Assembly: GCA_016795425.1 (NCBI GenBank)
Contig: JAEUHG010000057.1
Span: 1-40,717, forward strand
Direction: 5' to 3'
DNA length: 40,717 bases
DNA from: Verrucomicrobiales bacterium
GTDB taxonomy: Bacteria > Verrucomicrobiota > Verrucomicrobiia > Limisphaerales > CAIMTB01
Shown piece after piece: positions 1 to 8,219 of this stretch (position 1 is its first letter; each line of letters opens with the position of its first letter). Both the position numbers and the translations under genes were made by a program. Below the pieces are notes generated by a model. It was not told where the DNA came from. It saw only the letters and a program-made list of their open reading frames with translations, and did not search any database.

Positions 1-120
1 CTCGACAAGCCATTTGAAATGATCGTCAAGAAAGACGAAGGCCACGGTTTCTTCATCGAGAAGAACCGCATCGAACTCTATGAGGCCATCGACAAGTTCC
101 TGAAAAAGCACGTTCCCTGA
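1..120 (+). CDS. C-terminal end of an S9 (prolyl oligopeptidase-like) peptidase, partial
   Basis: The reading frame is open from the first base to a TGA at 118-120, giving the last 39 residues of a protein that starts outside the window. The segment KDEGHGFF looks like the end of the alpha/beta-hydrolase domain of S9 peptidases, where the His of the Ser-Asp-His triad sits in a D/E-G-H-G-F context. The residues after it (about 20, ending in KFLKKHVP) fit the last amphipathic helix of that fold. Family members are usually exported or periplasmic oligopeptidases of 600-700 residues. With only the end visible, another alpha/beta hydrolase cannot be excluded. It converges on the minus-strand operon whose last stop lies one base away. 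Confidence 0.6.
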   Translation, partial: LDKPFEMIVKKDEGHGFFIEKNRIELYEAIDKFLKKHVP

Positions 121-121
121 A

Positions 122-1345
122 TCACCGCGGCGCCGCTTCCATCACCGTCCCGCTCACCACGACCCCGGTGCAGTGGGTCACATACTCGAACGGGTCGCCG
201 TCAAAGAGCGCCACATCCGCGTCCTTGCCTGGCTCCAGCGAACCCACGCGATCGGCGACACCGAGAATGCGCGCGGCGTCCAAGGTGATTGCCGCCAAGG
301 CGGATCGAAATCCCAGTCCGTTGGCCGCCGCCATCGCTGCTTCGAACAACACCACGCGTGTCCTCGGCACATAGCTTTCGTAACCGCTTTGGAGAGCGAT
401 GGGGACGCCGCCGTCACGCAGCTTGGCCGCCGTTTCCAGGCTGGCGTTCTCCGCCGCCTGGAAGGGCCGGACCATGGTGGGATGCACGATGACTGGGAAC
501 CCGCTCGCGCGGATCTCCTCCATCACCAAAGGCGCGTCGCTCGCGCCGTCGAGCACCAGCCGCAGGTTGAATTCCGCGGCCAACCGGAGCGCGGCGAGAA
601 TGTCCTGATGCCGGTGCACGGTCACCAGCAGCGGCATCGAGCGATCCAGCAACTTACCCAGCATCTCGAAACGCAGGTCGCGCGCCGGCCGCTTGTCCGC
701 TTCGGGCAACCCCATCTTGCGGGCGTACTCGGTAGCCTTGATGAGTTCCGCGCGCAACAGCGCCACGGCCTTGGCCCGCGTTCCCGGCGGTTTGTCCGGT
801 TTGTCACTCAACGCCGCGTCCCCGAGGCTCGCGGCCAGCATGGCGGAGGGATTCAGGACGGATTGATCCAGACTCGGCGGAAACGTCTTCACCACCATCG
901 TCTGGCCTGAGATCAGGGCTCCAGGGGCGTGCCCGGTGTGGAGGGTGGTCACGCCCAGCGAACGCACATAGTCGACGAGTTCATCCCGCGGGTTGTAGGC
1001 ATCGATCGCACGGAGTTCCGGCTGCATCGGCGCCGATCTCTCCAGCTGTTCCTGGTCGTGATTTTGATTCAGAAACCCCGACAACCCGACCGTCGAATGC
1101 GCGTCCACCCAGCCCGGCGTCACGACCCGGGCTCGCAACTCGGGTGTCCCAGCTGGAATAGCGACGTCCTCCTGACGCCCGACTGCGGCAATCTTCGTGC
1201 CCTTCACCAGGACCACGCCGCGCGAAATCGGATCACCGGCGACCGTGTGGACCACCTCGCCGTAAATGGCCACGTCTCCGCGGGCCATGGTCGCCAAGAG
1301 GACGAACGAGACGCGGAGGGTTCCCAGGCAGAACGACCTTTTCAT
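122..1345 (-). CDS. Amidohydrolase-family protein with degenerate metal site
   Basis: A 407-residue protein with an N-terminal signal-like segment (SFVLLATMARG) and the amidohydrolase layout: a small beta domain, then TPGWVDAHST, a TIM barrel, and a C-terminal VGSLEPGKDADVALFDGDP that completes the composite beta domain. In active relatives the first strand carries HxH; here it is H83-S84-T85. The barrel position that reads LHHV in the adjacent paralogue reads LDGA (about 265-268), and HTDD reads QSGY (about 318-321). H244 and H246 (VHRHQD) are kept. Several metal ligands are therefore missing, suggesting a lost or altered activity. The start codon overlaps the stop of the upstream amidohydrolase as ATGA, implying translational coupling. 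It is the last gene of a four-gene operon. The substrate is unknown. Confidence 0.85.
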   Translation of the reverse strand: MKRSFCLGTLRVSFVLLATMARGDVAIYGEVVHTVAGDPISRGVVLVKGTKIAAVGRQEDVAIPAGTPELRARVVTPGWVDAHSTVGLSGFLNQNHDQEQLERSAPMQPELRAIDAYNPRDELVDYVRSLGVTTLHTGHAPGALISGQTMVVKTFPPSLDQSVLNPSAMLAASLGDAALSDKPDKPPGTRAKAVALLRAELIKATEYARKMGLPEADKRPARDLRFEMLGKLLDRSMPLLVTVHRHQDILAALRLAAEFNLRLVLDGASDAPLVMEEIRASGFPVIVHPTMVRPFQAAENASLETAAKLRDGGVPIALQSGYESYVPRTRVVLFEAAMAAANGLGFRSALAAITLDAARILGVADRVGSLEPGKDADVALFDGDPFEYVTHCTGVVVSGTVMEAAPR

Positions 1346-2700
1346 TGCTCACCTCCCCAGAGTTCGAAGCAACACAGTCGGGCCCGTCGCGGATCGCCCG
1401 CACCCAAGCCGCCGGTCGCCGCCAGCCGGTCCTTGGGATCCGACCGATCGAAGACCTTTCTGCCTTCCACCCACGTTTCGAGGACCTGGGTGTAAAGACT
1501 CAGTGGATCGCCGGAGAGAATCACCAGATCCGCGTCCTTTCCAACTTCCAGGGAGCCAACCCGCTCGCTCAAGTCGAGGATCTCCGCGCCGGCCACGGTG
1601 ACGCCCCGCAGCGCTCCCTCGCGGGTCATGCCAGCGCGCACCCCCAAAGCCGCCGCGCGCAGGAACCAACGGGAGTCTGTCACCGAATCATCGGTGTGAA
1701 ACCCCACGGTAACTCCCGCCTTCTCGAGCACCGCCGGGGTCTTCCAGTCCGCGTCTCGTGCCTCCAGCTTGCCGCCTGGACTGTCGATCATGATCACCGA
1801 GCAGGGCACCTTCGCAGCGGCGATGTCCTCGGCCACTCTCCAACCGTCGCTGACATGGTGCAGGACGACTTTGAATCCGAATTCACGCTGCAAGCGCAGG
1901 ACGGTGAGGATGTCGTCATGGCGATGTGTGTGATGCTGGACCACGCGATCGCCAGTTAGCACTTCGCCCAGGGTCTCGAGGGTGAGATCCCGCGGGGGCA
2001 TCTTGCTCGGATCTCCGCCTGCCTTTTGGATGCGACTCAGGTAATCCTGGGCGGCGACATATTTCTCACGCACCAAAGCGGCGGATTTGCCGCGAGTCCC
2101 CGGAAACGGCGGATCGCGTCGCGAGTTGGTGCCGTTGGCCATCTTCAATCCGCCGGCCACGCGCCCCTGCCGGTTGGTGATAAGCAGGTCATCGATGCGC
2201 TTTCCGTCACGCAACTTGAGGTAAAGGGTCTGCCCGCTGATCAGATGTCCGGAACCGGGCATGACGTTGACCGTGGTGATGCCTCCCGCGCGAGCGCGGC
2301 TGAAGCTGGGGTCGCGAACGTCCAGCGCGTCCAACACCCGGACTTCGGGTTGAATGGGCGAGGATCCATCGGCGCCGGCGGCAGATCCGAGATGGCTGTG
2401 GGTGTCCACGAGACCCGGCATCACCACTTTTCCGGCGATCTCGCGTCGTGTCGCTCCAGCCGGAATCGCCGTCCCCTCCGGACCGATCACTTGAATCCGC
2501 CCGCTCTGCACCACCAAAACGCCGTTGGTGATTGGCGATGCATGGATGGGGAGAATCAACCCTCCCACGAAGGCCACGGGTGCTTCCTGGGCGGGCACCC
2601 ACGGGGTCGTCGACGCCAGGAGGATGCCCAAAAGCTCCGCAGTCATTCCGGATCGCCAGCGGCGGAATCGCCTCCAACGAAGCTGAAGTTGGCTAAGCAT
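1342..2700 (-). CDS. Exported metal-dependent amidohydrolase (imidazolonepropionase-like)
   Basis: A 452-residue protein from the ATG at 2700, chosen because it begins an Arg-rich signal peptide (MLSQLQLRWRRFRRWRSG followed by a hydrophobic stretch ending near VPAQE). In-frame starts at 2739 and, within the signal, at 2646 are alternatives. Amidohydrolase hallmarks are complete: MPGLVDTHSHLG with metal ligands H101 and H103, HTHRHDD around 258-263, LHHVSD with H281/H282, and FHTDD with H335 and D337/D338. The C-terminal VGSLEVGKDADLVILSGDP is the usual composite-site segment. Members hydrolyse cyclic amides, ureas or peptide-like substrates; the substrate cannot be read here. It precedes a degenerate paralogue with a 4-bp overlap and follows a sodium symporter, suggesting breakdown of an imported or periplasmic compound. 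Confidence 0.88.
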   Translation of the reverse strand: MLSQLQLRWRRFRRWRSGMTAELLGILLASTTPWVPAQEAPVAFVGGLILPIHASPITNGVLVVQSGRIQVIGPEGTAIPAGATRREIAGKVVMPGLVDTHSHLGSAAGADGSSPIQPEVRVLDALDVRDPSFSRARAGGITTVNVMPGSGHLISGQTLYLKLRDGKRIDDLLITNRQGRVAGGLKMANGTNSRRDPPFPGTRGKSAALVREKYVAAQDYLSRIQKAGGDPSKMPPRDLTLETLGEVLTGDRVVQHHTHRHDDILTVLRLQREFGFKVVLHHVSDGWRVAEDIAAAKVPCSVIMIDSPGGKLEARDADWKTPAVLEKAGVTVGFHTDDSVTDSRWFLRAAALGVRAGMTREGALRGVTVAGAEILDLSERVGSLEVGKDADLVILSGDPLSLYTQVLETWVEGRKVFDRSDPKDRLAATGGLGAGDPRRARLCCFELWGGEQ

Positions 2701-2803
2701 CGGGGATCGACCGTAAGCGGGAACCCTTCGTCGCCGCAATCGTCGACCTCAATTCGTTGGGCGCAAGGCTCGGAGACTCACGCCGGATTCCTGCGGCGAT
2801 CCG

Positions 2804-4261
2804 TCAGGATTCGGCCTTCCGGCTCAACGCCATCAACCCGGCAAACGTCAGCACTCCGTTCAGTAGAAGCAACTCATTGCCCAATCGGTACCCGCCCAGC
2901 CAGGCCGCGGATTTCGATTCGATCACCGCACACAGGATCGGCGCCGCGACGGCCACCACCGGAATCCAGCCTCCCGCCACCTGACGTCGCGTCAATATCG
3001 CAAAGGCGAACAACCCCAGAAGCGGGCCGTAGGTATATCCAGCGATCTTCAGGACGAGGCCGATCACCGAATCGTTGGCCCACGCTTCAAACGCGAGAAT
3101 CGCCAGCAGCAGCAGCACCGCAAAAACCAGGTGGAACACGTGCCTTAACCGTGTCTGCGTCGCTTCCGCCATGTTCGTGCGCCGTTCCATCCCGAGGATG
3201 TCGATGCAGAACGACGTCGTCAGCGTCGTCAGCACGGAGTCGGCGCTGGAGAACGTGGCCGCGGTCAACCCCAGGAGGAAAACCACACCAGCCATGCCGC
3301 CAAGATGCTGCAAAGCCAGTGTGGGAAACAGCAGATCGGTCTTGGCGGGCACCGCGACCCCGCGTTGATCGGCGTAGAGGTACAGCAAGGCCCCCAAAGC
3401 CAGGAAGAGCAGATTCACCGCGACGACGATCCAGGAGAACCAATGAATATTACGCTGCGCCTCGCGCAATGAACGGCAGCTCAGGTTCTTTTGCATCATA
3501 TTCTGATCCAGCCCTGTCATGCAGATCGCGATGAAGGCGCCCCCAATGAAGTCCTTCCAAAAATTGTTGGCGGGTGCCCATTCCCAAAAAAAGACCTGGC
3601 TGTGCGGACTCGCCCGCACCGCCGAAACCATGCCGCTCGCGCTCAGTCCCAGGTCCCAGCTGATGGCCCCAATGGAACACACCAACCCGAGCAGCAGGAA
3701 TGTCGACTGAAAGGTATCCGTCCACACCAGCGTCTTGATGCCGCCACGGTAGGTGTACACCAGAATCAGAACGATGATCCCGGTCACGCTGGCCGCGAAG
3801 GGAAGGCCCCAGGCGTCAAAGACGAACTTCTGCGCCACGCCCGCCGCCAGATAAAGCCGGGCGGCGGCCCCGAGAAGGCGGGATATCAGGAATGAAATCG
3901 AACCCGTCTTCTGTGCCACCGTGCCCAGGCGATGTTCCAGATACGAATAGATCGAGGTGACCTGCAAACGATAGTAAAGCGGAAGAAGCACCTGGGCGAT
4001 GACCACGTAGCCAGCCACGTAGCCCAATACCACCTGTAGATACGCAAAGTCATTGTCCCGCACCCGGCCCGGTACGGAAATGAAGGTAACCCCCGACAGT
4101 GAGTCACCAATCAGCCCAAAGGCCACCACGTACCAAGGCGAGGCCCGATTCCCCAGGAAGTAGGCCGCATTCCCCGCCTGCCGACTGGTCACCCAGGCGA
4201 TGGCCAGCAGGACGGCGAAGTAGGCCCCGACGAAGGCGACAATCCACGTCGGCGAAAGCAT
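2804..4261 (-). CDS. Sodium:solute symporter (SSS family)
   Basis: A 485-residue, strongly hydrophobic protein with about 13 predicted membrane helices, the usual SSS topology. Visible family features are the N-terminal helix ([16 protein letters not shown]), the [34 protein letters not shown] segment corresponding to the sodium-binding helix 1 region, and [16 protein letters not shown] in the middle. SSS proteins import sugars, amino acids, sialic acid or other solutes with Na+. The substrate is not evident; the neighbouring isomerase and amidohydrolases point to a modified sugar or cyclic amide. The gene starts 22 bp downstream of the isomerase gene and is followed by a gap of about 100 bp before the amidohydrolases, so it sits in the middle of the operon. 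Confidence 0.9.
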   Translation of the reverse strand: [485 protein letters not shown]

Positions 4262-4283
4262 GGCGGACGCGTACGAACCCGAC

Positions 4284-5207
4284 TCAACTCGCCGCTCTCA
4301 GCAATGGCGCCAACGCCTGGAGATGCCGCGGCACCGCGACGTAGGGGTCTTCGGCCGATTCATACTCCAGCGCCACCCAGCCTTGGTATCGCGCCTCGCG
4401 AAGGATTTTCACCAGTTTCGGCAGATCACTGGGCTCGGCCTGGGCGTCCTTGCGCCGGATCTCCACCTTGACCTGGACATTCACCGCATACGGCGCGCAC
4501 ACGGCGAGGTCGGCGTACGGATCCGCCGAGTGGAAGTTGCCGCTGTCCAGGTTGATCCCAACCCAGGGGCTCTTCACCGCCTTGATGATGTCGAGCAGGT
4601 CCCCAGGTTCGGCCACGATCCCGCCATGATTCTCGATCCCGAGAAACACCCCGGCCTGCCCTGCTGCGTCCGCGCACTCCTCCAACGCCGCGATGCAGTT
4701 TCGTTTCGCATCGGCCAGCGGTTGACCCTCGAGGTTTCCCGCGAAGACCCGGATGTGCGGTGCGCCGAGGACCCGGGCGTGTTCGATCCACTTCTTCACC
4801 CCGGCAATCTCGCGCTGGCGCTTTTCACCAGCCGGAAGGGTAAAGGTATTCCCCACCGCCGTCCCGCTCACGCTCACGCCGCGGAGGAACGCGTGGCGGC
4901 GCAAGTTCAGCAGATAGGCATCATCGAACTCCTTCGGGAAATAGTAGCTGGTCAGTTCGGTTCCGTCGCACCCGTGTTCGGCGCAGTAATCGATGAACTG
5001 AAAGAGGTCGATCTGGCGCGCCGCCGGAATCTGCGACTTCCCGGAGTCGCGGCCATCGCGGAAGAACTGTCGAAACGAATAGGCGGCGAGGCTCAGTCGA
5101 AGCCGCGGCGGACCGATGCGGGTTATCGGATCCATCGCCCGAACGCCGGTCGCGGCCAAAACCGCCGCCGCGCTGCCGAGAAATTGCCGTCGGGAAAGTG
5201 CGATCAT
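4284..5207 (-). CDS. Tat-exported sugar phosphate isomerase/epimerase-like TIM barrel
   Basis: A 307-residue protein that begins with a twin-arginine signal, SRRQFLGSAAAVLAATG, so it is probably exported folded through Tat. The mature part looks like an AP-endonuclease-2/xylose isomerase-like TIM barrel: LRLSLAAYSFRQFF at the first strand, CDGTELTSYYFP, the SGTAVGNTFTLP strand, IRVFAGNLEGQ, LGIENHGGIVAEPGDLLDI with likely metal-ligand Glu and His, GINLDSGNFHSADPY with Asp and His, and WVALEYESAEDP with Glu at the last strand. These acidic and His positions are those that bind divalent metal in the family. It is the first gene of the operon (isomerase, symporter, two amidohydrolases). A Tat-exported member implies work on a free sugar or derivative outside the cytoplasm, not a phosphorylated one. 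Confidence 0.88.
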   Translation of the reverse strand: MIALSRRQFLGSAAAVLAATGVRAMDPITRIGPPRLRLSLAAYSFRQFFRDGRDSGKSQIPAARQIDLFQFIDYCAEHGCDGTELTSYYFPKEFDDAYLLNLRRHAFLRGVSVSGTAVGNTFTLPAGEKRQREIAGVKKWIEHARVLGAPHIRVFAGNLEGQPLADAKRNCIAALEECADAAGQAGVFLGIENHGGIVAEPGDLLDIIKAVKSPWVGINLDSGNFHSADPYADLAVCAPYAVNVQVKVEIRRKDAQAEPSDLPKLVKILREARYQGWVALEYESAEDPYVAVPRHLQALAPLLRAAS

Positions 5208-5579
5208 ATGCGAGGACTCGGTTGAACGAGGTCAGAGCGTGCCGCGAAACTGGAAGGGCCGCCATGAGGAAAAGAAGGGAAGAGGGAGGTGGGAAGGGCC
5301 CGCGCATCCCCCATGGTGCCGTCAGGACTCGCTTGGGCCGGGGTTCCCGTCGCTTCTCCGGACAACGAAGCGGACGTTGGCTTGCATGCCTACTGCGGGT
5401 TGGCGGCCCGTGCTCCGACCGCCCTTCCCTCTTCACACCCACCGTTTCCTCACTCTTCCTCCCAAGAAAACCTCTTGCCAAAACCGAGGGCGCACCGCTA
5501 ATTGATCGCGTCCCCGCCACCTCGACGTACGCGATCCCCGCTGACGCGTCCGGGAGGACCCATGCACCGGAACAGCGAA

Positions 5580-5800
5580 ACCTGATTCACGGTGTAAAGG
5601 GAGGGGTAGGTCAGATTTCCTTCCTCGGGGAAGGAAGGCGGGCTTTGGGTTGAAGTTCCGTGTGTAGCCCAAGGCCCGCCTCTTTTTTTCTTCGAAGCAT
5701 GCCGGCGCTGTCAGCTTGGGTCCGACGGCAGGATATCCGGGCTCTCGATAGGGCCCTTCGAGGTTGGCTTCGCCAGGAACGAATCCGACCTGATTCACGG
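5580..5800. repeat. 13-bp direct repeat ACCTGATTCACGG flanking the terminator
   Basis: The same 13 bases, ACCTGATTCACGG, occur at 5580-5592 and 5788-5800, 208 bp apart in the same gene-free region. The surrounding bases share only scattered similarity (GGAAC a few bases upstream in both). A 13-mer match within 650 bp is unlikely by chance and may mark a duplicated regulatory site or edges of an old insertion. Confidence 0.5.
5617..5690 (+). terminator. Double hairpin with U-tract: intrinsic terminator, possibly of a small RNA
   Basis: Two stems abut. The first has perfect arms TTCCTTCC (5617-5624) and GGAAGGAA (5629-5636) with a four-base loop. The second pairs 5637-5651 (GGCGGGCTTTGGGTT) with 5666-5680 (AGCCCAAGGCCCGCC), with two G-U pairs in 15. 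It is followed at once by TCTTTTTTTC (5681-5690). GC stem plus U-run is the classic plus-strand rho-independent terminator. No plus-strand protein gene lies upstream for several kilobases, so it probably ends a non-coding or antisense transcript. Confidence 0.7.
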
Positions 5801-5862
5801 ACGCCGGTCGTGCCGGCACCCCGATGGAGGGCCAGCGATGCCGCCGCGGACGAAGTCGGTGC

Positions 5863-7326
<1,464 letters not shown>

Positions 7327-7377
7327 GTGTACTCCGAAATCGAATGAGACTGCCTGTGCCCGGAACGGGTGGCGCGA

Positions 7378-7406
7378 AACCTATCCCCGCACGCCGGTTG
7401 TGTCAG
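7378..7406 (-). promoter_or_regulatory. Candidate sigma-70-type promoter of gnd
   Basis: On the minus strand CTGACA (7406-7401, five of six matches to the -35 consensus) is followed after 17 bases by TAGGTT (7383-7378, three of six to -10). It lies about 50 bp before the gnd start at 7326 and after the stop of the lipoprotein gene. Placement and spacing are good, but the -10 box is weak. Confidence 0.4.
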
Positions 7407-7424
7407 AGCTTTTTTGACCGGCAC

Positions 7425-7868
7425 TCACGGACGTTGCAGTTCCAGTCGTCCGGAATGGCTACCCACGGTATAGGTCGCCTCGAAGCGGGTGCCATCGATG
7501 CGGCCGGTCAGGGAATGCCCGCCGAAGACCCATAATTCCTGGCCACCCAAAACCACCGCACGCCCCTCGGCCGTGGGCGTGATCACCACGTTCGCGTCGT
7601 AGGCCGAGGTGAAGATCTTCCACCACTGGCTGCGACTCGACATTCGATAAACCTGATCGCCCGTCCGCGTGAGCACGCATTCCAACCTCCCGCCATGCTT
7701 CGGATTCTTGAGGTCGTACCATCGGCCCACCCAATGACCTTCCACCCCCGACGGCGGGATTCCGCGTTCGCGGGCCGCCCGCAAATCGCTCCTGAAACTG
7801 GCGCAGCCCGACAGCACCACGGCCACAGCCACGCCCGACAGCCAGCGCAAGGAAACCATTCGATTCAT
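7425..7868 (-). CDS. Small lipoprotein of unknown function
   Basis: A 147-residue protein with a lipoprotein signal: MNRMVSLRWLSGVAVAVVLSGC, with Cys22 as the likely lipidated residue, so it is probably anchored in the envelope. The mature part is rich in beta-type sequence: GHWVGRWYDLKNPKHGGRLECVLT, YRMSSRSQWWKIFTSAY, and SLTGRIDGTRFEATYTVGSHSGRLELQRP at the end. The alternation resembles a small beta-barrel (lipocalin-like) fold, but I do not recognise a family. An internal ATG at 7859 is an alternative start. It lies 98 bp upstream of gnd on the same strand, and a separate promoter for gnd seems likely. Confidence 0.75.
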   Translation of the reverse strand: MNRMVSLRWLSGVAVAVVLSGCASFRSDLRAARERGIPPSGVEGHWVGRWYDLKNPKHGGRLECVLTRTGDQVYRMSSRSQWWKIFTSAYDANVVITPTAEGRAVVLGGQELWVFGGHSLTGRIDGTRFEATYTVGSHSGRLELQRP

Positions 7869-8219
7869 AAGGGAACGATGGCGAGGGTTCGGGACAATTC
7901 AACCCTGGGCCGCGAGCGACTTTCCCCAACCAAGATTGGGAAACGGGGGGCGCGTCTCCGAGTTGTCGAGTGGGCGGCACCACCGTTCCGGCCGGAACCG
8001 CCGTGCTGGGAAAGCGGCAGGGGACTGCCGCAGTCCACGACGCTTCGCGCCAGTCCGCACCCCGGGGCCAGGCCAACGCTGGTCGTCGTGGAGTGCGGGA
8101 GTCCTCTCCCGCTATTTCAACGGAAATCGCCCCGACAATTCGGAGATGCGCCCGGAAGCGGATACCGTAGCTCTGGGTCCTTGCATGAAATCACTGCTGT
8201 CCCTAGGGTGCGCGCCCCT
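7869..8219. other. Divergent intergenic region upstream of the aminotransferase
   Basis: These 351 bp separate the lipoprotein gene (minus) from the aminotransferase gene (plus). An open frame extends the aminotransferase upstream through the region, but its translation is Arg/Pro-rich without similarity to the enzyme, so I treat it as non-coding. The region contains the REP-like hairpin pair at 8014-8112 and presumably both promoters; no confident -35/-10 pair stands out. Confidence 0.6.
8014..8112. repeat. REP-like element: two GC hairpins in inverted orientation
   Basis: Hairpin one has arms GCGGCAG (8014-8020) and CTGCCGC (8025-8031) with loop GGGA. Hairpin two has arms GCGGGAG (8095-8101) and CTCCCGC (8106-8112) with loop TCCT. 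Flanks are also inverted: AGTCCACGACG follows the first hairpin (8032-8042) and CGTCGTGGAGT precedes the second (8085-8095), matching as reverse complements at 10 of 11 positions. Two similar hairpins in opposite orientation about 60 bp apart match the layout of a bacterial interspersed mosaic element built from REP sequences. No RAYT transposase gene is in the window. Confidence 0.65.

Larger units (their letters stand above)
5208..5862. other. Gene-free intergenic region with repeats and a plus-strand terminator
   Basis: I find no convincing protein gene in these 655 bp. The part near 5208-5300 should hold the promoter of the minus-strand isomerase operon. It contains purine-rich GGGAAG tracts around 5266-5300 and pyrimidine-rich CTTCCC tracts around 5431-5462 that are loosely complementary. 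From about 5475 a plus-strand transcript is plausible: TTGCCA at 5475-5480 and TAATTG at 5499-5504 are spaced like weak -35/-10 boxes, and a strong terminator ends at about 5690. The gnd gene reads into this region from the other side and shows no obvious terminator of its own. Confidence 0.6.

Noticed and set aside
2026..3534. 502-codon plus-strand frame across the amidohydrolase and symporter genes.
   Set aside because: It runs antisense through two well-supported genes and the spacer between them, with Arg/Ser/Pro-rich content.
7695..8219. Upstream extension of the aminotransferase frame by 175 codons.
   Set aside because: The extension overlaps the lipoprotein gene antisense and the REP-like hairpins, and enzyme similarity begins only after 8220.
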